A program made the translations under genes and the position numbers. Below the pieces are notes generated by a model. The model did not search any database. It was not told where the DNA came from and saw only the letters and a program-made list of their open reading frames with translations. From the NCBI GenBank assembly GCA_934533005.1, contig CAKTBC010000049.1, positions 1-13,712 on the forward strand: DNA of 13,712 nucleotides. Reading direction: 5' to 3'. Positions 1-5,907 of this stretch are shown here, piece by piece. How positions within the stretch are numbered: position 1 is the stretch's first letter; each line of letters starts with the position of its first letter. This stretch comes from an uncultured Oscillospiraceae bacterium (GTDB lineage: Bacteria; Bacillota; Clostridia; Oscillospirales; Oscillospiraceae).

Positions 1-52
1 GCGGCAGGCCGAAAAGATCTATGACGATGTCTATGGGAGGCTCGCGCGATGA
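1..52 (+). CDS. C-terminal end of an upstream gene, possibly fchA (partial)
   Basis: The frame beginning at base 2 is open from the window edge and ends in TGA at 50-52, reading RQAEKIYDDVYGRLAR at its C-terminus. The stop overlaps the folD start as ATGA, the usual sign of translational coupling. The tail is charged and helical. In many Clostridia folD follows fchA (methenyl-THF cyclohydrolase/cyclodeaminase), whose C-terminus is a similar amphipathic helix, and the folD copy here lacks cyclohydrolase residues, so fchA is a reasonable guess. Sixteen residues cannot prove identity. That an upstream coding frame ends here is much surer than its name. Confidence 0.5.
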   Translation, partial: RQAEKIYDDVYGRLAR

Positions 53-903
53 GCATGCTTCTCCGCGGCGCGCCCGCCGCTGCCGCGCTCAACGAAAAAA
101 CGGCGCAGCTCGTGTCCGAACTGCGGGAAAAGGGTATCGTCCCGACGCTCGCCATTGTGCGCCTCGGCGCACGGGAGGACGATCTCTCCTATGAGCGGGG
201 CGCGGTGAAGCGCTGCGCCGCCGTGGGCATTGAAACCCGGTGCGTTTCCTTACCGGCGGATATCTCCGGTGAGAAACTGGAAAAAATGCTGCGCTCTTTG
301 AGCGCGGAGGAGACGGTGCACGGCATATTGCTGCTGCGTCCGCTGCCCCCGGCGCTGGAAGAGACGCGCATACTGCGCGCCATTGCGCCGGAAAAGGATG
401 TGGACGGCGCGACGGAGGCTTCGCTCGCCACGGTGTACGCCGGGACGGGGGAGGGCTTCGCCCCCTGCACGGCGCAGGCGGTTTTGGAGCTGCTGGACTA
501 TTATGAAATTCCCATCGAGGGAAAACGCGCCGTCATTCTCGGGCGGAGCCTCGTTGTCGGGCGGCCGGCGGCGATGCTGCTGCTGCACCGCGGCGCGACG
601 GTGACGCTCTGCCACTCGAAAACCGAAAACGCGGCGGAAATTGCGCGCGAGGCGGATATCCTCGTCGCCGCGACCGGGCGGCGCGAGAGCGTCGGCGCGG
701 CGTATTTTCGCGCGGGGCAGACGGTCATCGACGTCGGCATACACTATAACGAAGAGACGCAGAAGCTCTGCGGCGATATTGTCTTCGCCGAGGCGGAGAG
801 CGTCGTCCGTGCCGTTACGCCTGTGCCGGGCGGCGTCGGCGCACTTACCACGGCGGTACTGGCCGCGCACACGGCGAAAGCCGCGGCGCGCCGGATAAAA
901 TAA
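49..903 (+). CDS. folD: FolD-type methylene-tetrahydrofolate dehydrogenase (cyclohydrolase site degenerate)
   Basis: A FolD family protein of 284 residues, the usual length. It oxidises 5,10-methylene-THF to methenyl-THF with NAD(P) in the cytoplasm. Family marks are HGILLLRPLP (about 91-100), KDVDG with the conserved Asp, PCT before the Rossmann half, GRSLVVGRP in the nucleotide-binding loop, CHSKT, VIDVGI, and the C-terminal TPVPGGVGALTTAV. Two cyclohydrolase residues are changed. The family pattern Y-x-x-x-K becomes Y48-E-R-G-A52, so the catalytic Lys is Ala, and the Gln of GILVQLPLP is Leu. The protein therefore probably works as a dehydrogenase only and needs a separate cyclohydrolase. 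GGGAGG at 35-40 lies 8 bases before the ATG and favours this start over the ATG at 55. The start overlaps the upstream stop by 4 bases. Confidence 0.93.
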   Translation: MSMLLRGAPAAAALNEKTAQLVSELREKGIVPTLAIVRLGAREDDLSYERGAVKRCAAVGIETRCVSLPADISGEKLEKMLRSLSAEETVHGILLLRPLPPALEETRILRAIAPEKDVDGATEASLATVYAGTGEGFAPCTAQAVLELLDYYEIPIEGKRAVILGRSLVVGRPAAMLLLHRGATVTLCHSKTENAAEIAREADILVAATGRRESVGAAYFRAGQTVIDVGIHYNEETQKLCGDIVFAEAESVVRAVTPVPGGVGALTTAVLAAHTAKAAARRIK

Positions 904-925
904 ATTCAAAAAATCAGAAAACACA

Positions 926-1051
926 TGACAGAGTAGGAGTAAAGCGTTGCAGCGGCCGGGATTCCGGCCAATGCTGAAGTGCCGCGGGATGGGATGTTGT
1001 CCGCGGACGAAGCGGCGGGAGCCGCGCGGTTTTGCTTCGCATCCGCTGCCA
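926..1051 (+). promoter_or_regulatory. Tetrahydrofolate (THF, class I) riboswitch aptamer
   Basis: The 204-base gap between folD and folT holds a close match to the THF riboswitch consensus. P1 pairs 926-931 with 1046-1051 (one A-C mismatch). P2 pairs GAGTAAA at 937-943 with TTTGCTT at 1031-1037. A stem of CCGCGG (982-987 and 1001-1006) closes the conserved loop with GGGATGTTGTC at 991-1001. ACGAAGCG at 1007-1014 leads into a GCGGC/GCCGC hairpin (1012-1025), and the conserved GCATCCGCT follows at 1039-1047. GCGTT at 944-948 matches the 5' core. A perfect GGCCGG/CCGGCC hairpin (954-969) is an extra arm. The next gene is folT, a classic target. The ligand is reduced folate; binding is expected to lower expression. 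No good promoter is visible just upstream, so transcription may come through folD. Confidence 0.93.
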
Positions 1052-1064
1052 CCCGAGGATACCG

Positions 1065-1101
1065 CTCCTTCCGTGGCAACTGTCACGAAAGGAGTCTTTT
1101 T
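1065..1101 (+). promoter_or_regulatory. Expression platform: hairpin covering the folT ribosome binding site, followed by a T-run
   Basis: CTCCTT at 1065-1070 pairs with AAGGAG at 1089-1094. After one C-A mismatch, CGTGGC at 1072-1077 pairs with GTCACG at 1082-1087 (one G-T pair) around the loop AACT. The 3' arm is the ribosome binding site of folT, so the hairpin should block translation. It is followed directly by C and five T (1096-1101), so it could also end transcription. The ATG at 1108 is 13 bases from the AAGGAG. It lies 13 bases after the riboswitch P1, the right place for an expression platform. Confidence 0.8.
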
Positions 1102-1107
1102 ACACCC

Positions 1108-1647
1108 ATGAAAACAAGAAAACTTGCCCTGAACGCCGTGCTGGCGGCAATGTGCGCGGCGCTCGGCGCGCTCGCGCTTGATCTCAACAGCATCAAGATC
1201 ACGTTTGAGAGCTTCCCCATATTGCTTGGCGCGCTGCTCTTCGGCCCGCTGGACGGCCTCGCCGTCGGGTTCGTGGGGACGCTTTTGTACCAGCTTCTGC
1301 GCTACGGCGTTTCGGTCACAACGCCGCTCTGGATATTGCCCTACGCGCTCGCGGGGCTCGTGACCGGCTTTTACGCGAAGCGCCGCGGCTTTTCGCTCAC
1401 GGCAAAGCAGACGGTCGGCATCGTCGTGGCGGCCGAGGTGCTCATAACGGCGCTCAACACGCTTGTCATGTACATCGATGCGAAGCTCTACGGCTACTGG
1501 TTTTCGGGCTTCATCTCGGCCATGCTGCTGCCGCGCGGCGCGGTGTGCATCGTAAAGGCCGTCGTATTCGGCCTTGTGCTGCCGAAGCTTTGCGCGCGCG
1601 TGCGCCGCGCGCTGCCCGGAGAGGGGGAAGCGAAGCATGGAGCTTGA
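1108..1647 (+). CDS. folT: Folate ECF transporter substrate-binding subunit FolT
   Basis: A 179-residue, very hydrophobic membrane protein with the size and pattern of an ECF S-component. It has a short basic N-terminus (MKTRK), an Ala-rich first helix with the small-residue spacing used to dock on EcfT (ALNAVLAAMCAALGALAL), and about five further membrane segments including FPILLGALLFGPLDGLAVGF and VGIVVAAEVLITALNTLVMY. It would bind folate outside the membrane and work with EcfA1/A2/T encoded elsewhere. The THF riboswitch upstream and folC downstream support folate specificity; the protein alone shows only an S-component. The start at 1108 is preferred over an in-frame ATG at 979, which lies inside the riboswitch. 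Its end overlaps folC by 11 bases. Confidence 0.85.
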   Translation: MKTRKLALNAVLAAMCAALGALALDLNSIKITFESFPILLGALLFGPLDGLAVGFVGTLLYQLLRYGVSVTTPLWILPYALAGLVTGFYAKRRGFSLTAKQTVGIVVAAEVLITALNTLVMYIDAKLYGYWFSGFISAMLLPRGAVCIVKAVVFGLVLPKLCARVRRALPGEGEAKHGA

Positions 1648-2911
1648 GGAAGCGCTCGCGTTCATCCACGGCACCGACTGGAAGGGGAGCCGCCTCGGCT
1701 TGGAGCGGATGAACGAGCTGATGCACCGGCTGGGGAATCCGCAGGGAAGCTTGAAATTCATCCACGTCGCCGGGACAAACGGCAAGGGCTCGACAAGCAC
1801 GATGCTTGCTTCGATCCTCGCGGCGGCGGGGTATAAAACGGGGCTTTACACCTCTCCGCACCTTGTGCGCGTGAACGAACGGTTCCGCATCAACGGCTCG
1901 GACATCCCCGATGCGGCGCTCTGCCGCGCCGCCGCGGCCGTGAAGGAAGCGTCCGGCGGCATGGCCGATGCGCCGACGGAGTTTGAAATTCTCACCGCGA
2001 TGGGCTTTTGGTATTTCGCCGCGGAAAACTGCGATGCCGTGGTGCTCGAGGTCGGTCTCGGCGGGCGGCTCGACGCGACGAACGTGATCGCCGCGCCCGA
2101 GGCTGCCGTCATTGCGAACATCGGCCTCGAACATACGGCCATTCTCGGACATACGCTCCCCGAGATCGCGCGCGAAAAGGCCGGGATCATCAAGCCCGGA
2201 ACGACCGCCGTTACGTATCCGGTGAATACCGCCGTGGATGCGGTGTACCGGGAGATATGCGCTGAGCGCGGCGCGGCTTGGCACCCGACGGCGTTTGACA
2301 CGCTGCGGGAGCGTGAGCATTCGCTCGCCGGGCAGCGGTTTGACTATAAGGAAGAGAAAGACCTGACGCTTCATCTGTTGGGGGAGCACCAGCTTCATAA
2401 CGCGGCTCTTGTCATCGAGACGATCGGCGTGCTGCGCGAAAAGGGCTGGAGCATCCCGGAGAGCGCTCTGCGCGAGGGGCTTTCCTCGGCGCGCTGGGAG
2501 GCACGGTTCGAGCTGCTGCGCTCGCACCCGCCGGTGATCGCCGACGGTGCGCACAACCCACAGTGCGTTGAGGCGCTCGCGCGCAGTCTGGACGAGTATC
2601 TGCCGGGGGAGAAGGTTGTTTTCCTGCTCGGCGTGCTCGCGGACAAGGATTATGAAACGATGCTTGCCCGGCTGCTGCCGTATGGGAAAAAGTTTTTCTG
2701 TCTGACGCCGGATTCGCCCCGCGCGCTGGGCGCGGAGGAACTCAGCGTCTATCTGCGCGGCAAGGGCGCGGATGCGGTCTCCTGCACAACGGCGGAGGAT
2801 GGCGTGCGCCGCGCGATCGAGGAAAGCGGCGGGGAAACGCCCGTCGTCGCCTGCGGCTCGCTCTATCTCATGGGCGAGGTGCGTGATAAAATCAAAGCCT
2901 CCCTTGTGTAA
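1637..2911 (+). CDS. folC: Folylpolyglutamate synthase / dihydrofolate synthase
   Basis: FolC, 424 residues, close to the family norm. It adds glutamates to reduced folates (and, if bifunctional, glutamate to dihydropteroate) with ATP, which traps folate in the cell. Seen in order: P-loop AGTNGKGSTS (about 45-54), YTSPHL (71-76), LEVGLGGRLDATN (137-149), REKAGIIKP with the active-site Lys at about 181, HQLHNA (251-256), and DGAHNP (303-308). A Mur-ligase fold is expected. The start at 1637 has GGAGAGGGGGAAG just before it and begins with the typical MELEEALAFI; the frame is open further upstream but only inside folT. It overlaps folT by 11 bases, so both fall under the THF riboswitch. Its last codons (KASLV-stop) are made of the left arm of the palindromic repeat. 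Confidence 0.95.
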   Translation: MELEEALAFIHGTDWKGSRLGLERMNELMHRLGNPQGSLKFIHVAGTNGKGSTSTMLASILAAAGYKTGLYTSPHLVRVNERFRINGSDIPDAALCRAAAAVKEASGGMADAPTEFEILTAMGFWYFAAENCDAVVLEVGLGGRLDATNVIAAPEAAVIANIGLEHTAILGHTLPEIAREKAGIIKPGTTAVTYPVNTAVDAVYREICAERGAAWHPTAFDTLREREHSLAGQRFDYKEEKDLTLHLLGEHQLHNAALVIETIGVLREKGWSIPESALREGLSSARWEARFELLRSHPPVIADGAHNPQCVEALARSLDEYLPGEKVVFLLGVLADKDYETMLARLLPYGKKFFCLTPDSPRALGAEELSVYLRGKGADAVSCTTAEDGVRRAIEESGGETPVVACGSLYLMGEVRDKIKASLV

Positions 2912-3079
2912 AGGGCAGACTCTCCCCGGCGGGGAGAGATGTCGCTGAAAGCGACAGAGAGGGGGGGCGGAGGTGGGTTTTGCCGTAGGCAAAAGCCGGA
3001 GAGATTGTTGCTTTCGGGAGACTACAATCCCTCAGTCAGCCTTACGTCTGCCAGCCCCCTTTGCACAAGGGGGCTTTTT
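2894..3079. repeat. Palindromic intergenic repeat (MITE-like), about 186 bp
   Basis: The left arm (2894-2920) and the reverse complement of the right arm (3045-3077) share AAAGCC, then YCCCTTGTGYAAAGGG, then GCAGAC, apart from a 4-base insertion. Between them lie three perfect 7-bp stems with 3-base loops: TCTCCCC/GGGGAGA (2921-2937), TGTCGCT/AGCGACA (2940-2956) and TTTTGCC/GGCAAAA (2978-2994), then GATTGT/ACAATC (3003-3008 and 3024-3029). No protein is encoded. It resembles dispersed repeats of GC-rich gut Clostridia, which I know in general but cannot search here. No clear target-site duplication is visible. It fills the gap between two convergent genes. Confidence 0.8.
3053..3079 (+). terminator. 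Rho-independent terminator of folT-folC (right arm of the repeat)
   Basis: AGCCCCCTT at 3053-3061 pairs with AAGGGGGCT at 3067-3075 around the loop TGCAC, with a T-run to 3079 and more T after the next A. This is a 9-bp, GC-rich stem in the right place to end the folC transcript. It is part of the palindromic repeat. It stops 3 bases before the dpaAB stop codon on the other strand. Confidence 0.85.
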
Positions 3080-3081
3080 AT

Positions 3082-4284
3082 TTACAGCAGCACCGGCTGG
3101 AGCTGGCGGCCTTGCAGAGCCGCTTTTACCGTTTCACCAAGGAGGTCAAAATCGCTCTGGAGCGAGAACGGCTTCTGGTGCGGCGCGTCCTGCCGGAAGG
3201 GGACAAAGTACACGTTCTTGCGCTGCAAAAGCGCCGCAATGCTCTCTGCGGAGCCGGAGAGACCGTCGTTCGTGGAAATGGCGAGAATGAGCGGCGCGCC
3301 GTTTCGCAGATGCGCCTTGCACGCCATCGTGACGGCGGTGTCCGTGATGCCGCGGGCGAGCTTTGCGAGCGTGTTGCCCGTGCACGGGGCTACGAGCAGC
3401 GCGTCAAGCCTCTGACTTGTGCCGAGAGGTTCCGCCTTGACGATCGTATCCACTGCCTCGCAGCCGCACAGCGCTTCCAGCTCTGCGCGAAAGGCGGAGG
3501 CGGCGAAAAAGCGCGTGTCCGTCCCCGCCGCCGCGCTGGAGAGGATCGGCACGAGCGTGTAGTCCTTCTTTAAAGGGCGGAACGCCTCCAGTGCGCGGGA
3601 GAACGTGCAATGCGACCCGGTGACGGCGAGACCGAGCCGGGGGAGCGGCTGCGCCGCGGCGGCGTATACCGCATCGCGCAATATAAGCGCGGCGCGCTCG
3701 GGCGCATACTTCGCGGGAAGACCCGGCGCGCGGATGTAACGAAGATTCCTTTCGTGCGCTGCGGCAGCGTCGATCCCGCCGGGCGCGGAGGCAAGCTCCA
3801 GCAACAGCGCATCGTTTCGCACGAGTGCGAGCAGCGGCTCGGTGAGCACCGGCGCGGGGATCGTACCGATGATGACGTCAAAACGGTCGAGCGCGCCGGA
3901 GAGCGCGTCGAGCGGCAGGGCTTCGATGCCTACCGCCTCCGCCCACGCGCGCTGCTCGGCCGAGCGCGCGGCGGCGGCGACGAGAGCGCCGGCCTTTTGC
4001 AGCTCCCGGCCAAGCAGGCGACCGATCCGCCCGTAGCCGAGCAGCAAAACATGCGCGCCGGAGAGCCCCGTTTCCGGGCGCAGCAGCGCGACGGCGCCCT
4101 CGGCGGTGAGGCGGGCGTTCGCGATCTGATATTCCTCCAAATGGGCGTACCGCGCCGAGGGATCCCACGGCGGCGGGATGACCATGTCGGCGGAGGCCGG
4201 GTCGGTGATCTCGTGGCCGTCGGCAAGCAGGAGCTTCCGCAGCGGGAGAAACCGGGCGTCCGTGCCGGTGATGGCAAAGCGCAT
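3082..4284 (-). CDS. Fused dipicolinate synthase, subunits A and B in one chain (DpaA-DpaB / SpoVFA-SpoVFB)
   Basis: A 400-residue protein that joins two normally separate subunits. Residues 1-213 are DpaA-like: ITGTDAR (5-11), a Rossmann loop LLGYGRIGR (81-89), GTIPAPVL (140-147), LELASAPGG (162-170) and APGLPAKYAPE (186-196). Residues 217-400 are DpaB-like and nearly complete: VTGSHCTF (221-228), GTDTRF (254-259), IVKAEPLG (281-288), APCTGN (299-304), ISTNDGL (336-342), VPFRQDAP (361-368), LQGRQLQP (390-397). The enzyme makes dipicolinate from a dihydrodipicolinate-pathway intermediate in the mother cell, for export to the spore core. The DpaA part is short: about 60-80 residues between the N-terminal strand and the Rossmann core are missing compared with Bacillus. 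AGGAG at 4294-4298 (read on the minus strand) is 9 bases from the ATG. It stands alone, without the asd/dapG neighbours seen in Bacillus. Confidence 0.92.
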   Translation of the reverse strand: MRFAITGTDARFLPLRKLLLADGHEITDPASADMVIPPPWDPSARYAHLEEYQIANARLTAEGAVALLRPETGLSGAHVLLLGYGRIGRLLGRELQKAGALVAAAARSAEQRAWAEAVGIEALPLDALSGALDRFDVIIGTIPAPVLTEPLLALVRNDALLLELASAPGGIDAAAAHERNLRYIRAPGLPAKYAPERAALILRDAVYAAAAQPLPRLGLAVTGSHCTFSRALEAFRPLKKDYTLVPILSSAAAGTDTRFFAASAFRAELEALCGCEAVDTIVKAEPLGTSQRLDALLVAPCTGNTLAKLARGITDTAVTMACKAHLRNGAPLILAISTNDGLSGSAESIAALLQRKNVYFVPFRQDAPHQKPFSLQSDFDLLGETVKAALQGRQLQPVLL

Positions 4285-4314
4285 AATGCACCACTCCTAT
4301 CCAAAATCGTATTC

Positions 4315-4342
4315 CAGCGTATGCGCTCTCGTTGACTTGTGT
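4315..4342 (-). promoter_or_regulatory. Possible sigma-K promoter of the dipicolinate synthase gene
   Basis: On the minus strand ACA (4342-4340) is followed after 16 bases by CATACGCTG (4323-4315). The sigma-K consensus is AC, about 16-17 bases, then CATAnnnTA, so only the final A differs. It lies 30 bases before the dpaAB start codon. In Bacillus the spoVF operon is sigma-K dependent, which fits. The consensus is short, so chance cannot be ruled out. It overlaps the -35 of the divergent tdk promoter. Confidence 0.4.
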
Positions 4343-4360
4343 CCCGGTTTGCGGTAAAAT
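4332..4360 (+). promoter_or_regulatory. Sigma-A promoter of tdk-deoD
   Basis: TTGACT at 4332-4337 and TAAAAT at 4355-4360 are separated by exactly 17 bases, close to the vegetative consensus. The start of transcription would be near 4367, leaving a leader of about 37 bases that holds the GAGAGGAG ribosome site. Confidence 0.8.
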
Positions 4361-4383
4361 CTCCTCGGAATTATAAAAGTACC

Positions 4384-4391
4384 GAGAGGAG
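4384..4391 (+). promoter_or_regulatory. Ribosome binding site that decides the tdk start
   Basis: GAGAGGAG touches the ATG at 4392 with no spacing, which cannot serve that codon. It lies 12 bases before the ATG at 4404, somewhat long but workable. The protein from 4404 starts MAKLYF, as thymidine kinases do. Confidence 0.65.
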
Positions 4392-4403
4392 ATGCCCGCA
4401 GAA

Positions 4404-4997
4404 ATGGCAAAGCTCTATTTCAAATACGGCGCGATGGGCTCAAGCAAGACCGCTCAGGCGCTCATCACCAAATTCAATTACGAGGAGCGCGGCATGGACG
4501 TGTGGCTTTTGAAGCCCTCCATCGACAGCCGCGACGGTGAAACGCTGCTCCGCTCGCGCATCGGGCTGGAAGCGACCGCCGATGTTGTTCGCCCGGAGGA
4601 CGATATCCGCGCTCTTTACGCCGCGCGCGGCCATCACGACGTGGTGATCGTGGACGAATGCCAGTTTCTCACCCCCGAGCAGATCGAGCAGCTGCGGCAG
4701 CTCGTGGACGAGGAAAATCTGCCGGTGCTCTGCTTCGGGCTGCGCACCGACTTTCTCACGTACCTGTTCCCCGGCTCGCGCCGCCTTTTTGAGCTGGCCG
4801 ACTCCATCACGGAGATCAAGACCATTTGCGAGTGCGGCTCGAAGGCCACGGTCAACGCCCGCATCGACGGCGAGGGTCATGTCGTCACCGAGGGCGCGCA
4901 GGTGTTCCTCGGCGGGAACGATTCCTACATCGCCATGTGCCACGCCTGCTGGCGCAAACGCATCGCGCGCGAGCGCGCCGAAAGAGCGCAGAAGTAA
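4404..4997 (+). CDS. tdk: Thymidine kinase (type II, TK1-like)
   Basis: A 197-residue kinase that phosphorylates thymidine (and deoxyuridine) with ATP, for salvage in the cytoplasm. The family start MAKLYFKYG is followed by the phosphate loop GAMGSSKT (9-16), Walker B with the catalytic Glu in VDECQF (83-88), FGLRTDF (111-117) in the substrate region, and four zinc cysteines, C142 and C144 in CECGSKAT and C179 and C182 in CHACW. The phosphate loop has Ser where the usual G-K-S/T glycine stands; other key residues are intact, so activity is likely. It has its own promoter and is followed after 32 bases by deoD, with which it very likely forms an operon. Confidence 0.94.
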   Translation: MAKLYFKYGAMGSSKTAQALITKFNYEERGMDVWLLKPSIDSRDGETLLRSRIGLEATADVVRPEDDIRALYAARGHHDVVIVDECQFLTPEQIEQLRQLVDEENLPVLCFGLRTDFLTYLFPGSRRLFELADSITEIKTICECGSKATVNARIDGEGHVVTEGAQVFLGGNDSYIAMCHACWRKRIARERAERAQK

Positions 4998-5029
4998 CAC
5001 CATTCGACATATAAAAGGAGAAGATCATC

Positions 5030-5740
5030 ATGTCTACACCGCATAACAGCGCTGTCCCCGGCGATTTCGCCAAAACCGTTCTGATGCCCGGCGACCCGCT
5101 GCGCGCGCAGTATATCGCCGAAAACTTCCTCGACGACCGCCGCCTTGTCAACAACGTCCGCGGCATTCAGGGCTACACCGGGACCTACAAGGGCGTGCCG
5201 GTGAGCGTTATGGCCAGCGGCATGGGCATGCCCACCATCGGCATTTACAGCTACGAGCTCTATAACTTCTACGGCGTGGAGAACATCCTGCGCGTCGGCT
5301 CCGTCGGGGCACTGAGCGAAAAGCTGCACGTGCGCGACATCATTCTCGCGCAGGGTGCGTGCACCAATTCCGCCTATGCCTCCCAGTTCGGCTGCCGCGG
5401 CACGATCGCCCCGATCGCGGATTTCGGTCTGCTGCGCACCGCCGCCGACATTGCCGAGGAGCGCGGGCTTCGCTACGCCGTCGGCAATCTGCTCTCTTCC
5501 GACACGTTCTACGATGACGACAAAACCGCGAGCGCCGCGTGGATCAAAATGGGCGTGCTCGGCATAGAGATGGAATCCGCCGCGCTCTATCTGAACGCGA
5601 TGCGCGCGGGCAAAAAGGCGCTTGCCATCTGCACCGTTTCCGACCACATCATCACCGGCGAGGAGACGACCGCCGAGGAGCGCCAGACCTCCTTCCGCGA
5701 TATGATGGAGCTGGCGCTGGAGGTGGCTGTCCGCAGCTGA
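5030..5740 (+). CDS. deoD: Purine-nucleoside phosphorylase, DeoD type
   Basis: A 236-residue hexameric-type phosphorylase that splits purine (deoxy)nucleosides with phosphate to free base and (deoxy)ribose-1-phosphate. Visible residues: His5 near the N-terminus, GDPLRA (21-26), SGMGMPT (63-69), RVGSVGAL (88-95), EMESAALY (180-187) for ribose binding, and SDHIITGEE (204-212) with the catalytic Asp at 205. Length matches the E. coli enzyme (239). AAAGGAG stands before the ATG. It lies 32 bases after tdk and upstream of a nucleoside uptake system, so it would act on the purine nucleosides taken up. No clear terminator follows, so some transcripts may run on into the lipoprotein gene. Confidence 0.96.
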   Translation: MSTPHNSAVPGDFAKTVLMPGDPLRAQYIAENFLDDRRLVNNVRGIQGYTGTYKGVPVSVMASGMGMPTIGIYSYELYNFYGVENILRVGSVGALSEKLHVRDIILAQGACTNSAYASQFGCRGTIAPIADFGLLRTAADIAEERGLRYAVGNLLSSDTFYDDDKTASAAWIKMGVLGIEMESAALYLNAMRAGKKALAICTVSDHIITGEETTAEERQTSFRDMMELALEVAVRS

Positions 5741-5825
5741 AAAACACTTGGAATCCCCGCGCGGACGAGCGGCGCAAACGGACAAAAAAGTCACGGATTT
5801 CCGCCGGGGAGGCGGAGGACAGACC

Positions 5826-5854
5826 TTGCATATACCGCCCGGACATGGTATAAT
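5826..5854 (+). promoter_or_regulatory. Sigma-A promoter of the nucleoside-binding lipoprotein gene
   Basis: TTGCAT at 5826-5831 and a perfect TATAAT at 5849-5854 are 17 bases apart. It sits in the 167-base gap after deoD and gives a leader of about 47 bases ending in AGGAGG (5891-5896), 11 bases before the ATG. Such a strong promoter and ribosome site suit a protein needed in high amount. Confidence 0.85.
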
Positions 5855-5907
5855 CACCATTGCGAAAGTCCCGAAAAGGGACAAATTATAAGGAGGAAAG
5901 ATTCTAC

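Noticed and set aside
979..1107. folT starting at the ATG at 979
   Set aside because: This region is the core of the riboswitch, and the extra residues do not look like a membrane S-component start; 1108 has the ribosome site.
250..1800. Long open frame on the minus strand (516 codons) across folD and folT
   Set aside because: It is antisense to folD, the riboswitch and folT, has an Arg/His/Ala-rich composition without any family motif, and comes from GC-rich third positions on the other strand.
4392..4403. tdk starting at the ATG at 4392
   Set aside because: The ribosome site touches this ATG; the family start MAKLYF begins at 4404.
5800..5816. TCCGCC/GGCGGA hairpin after deoD as a terminator
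   Set aside because: The stem has only 6 bp and no T-run follows, so it is not a convincing terminator.
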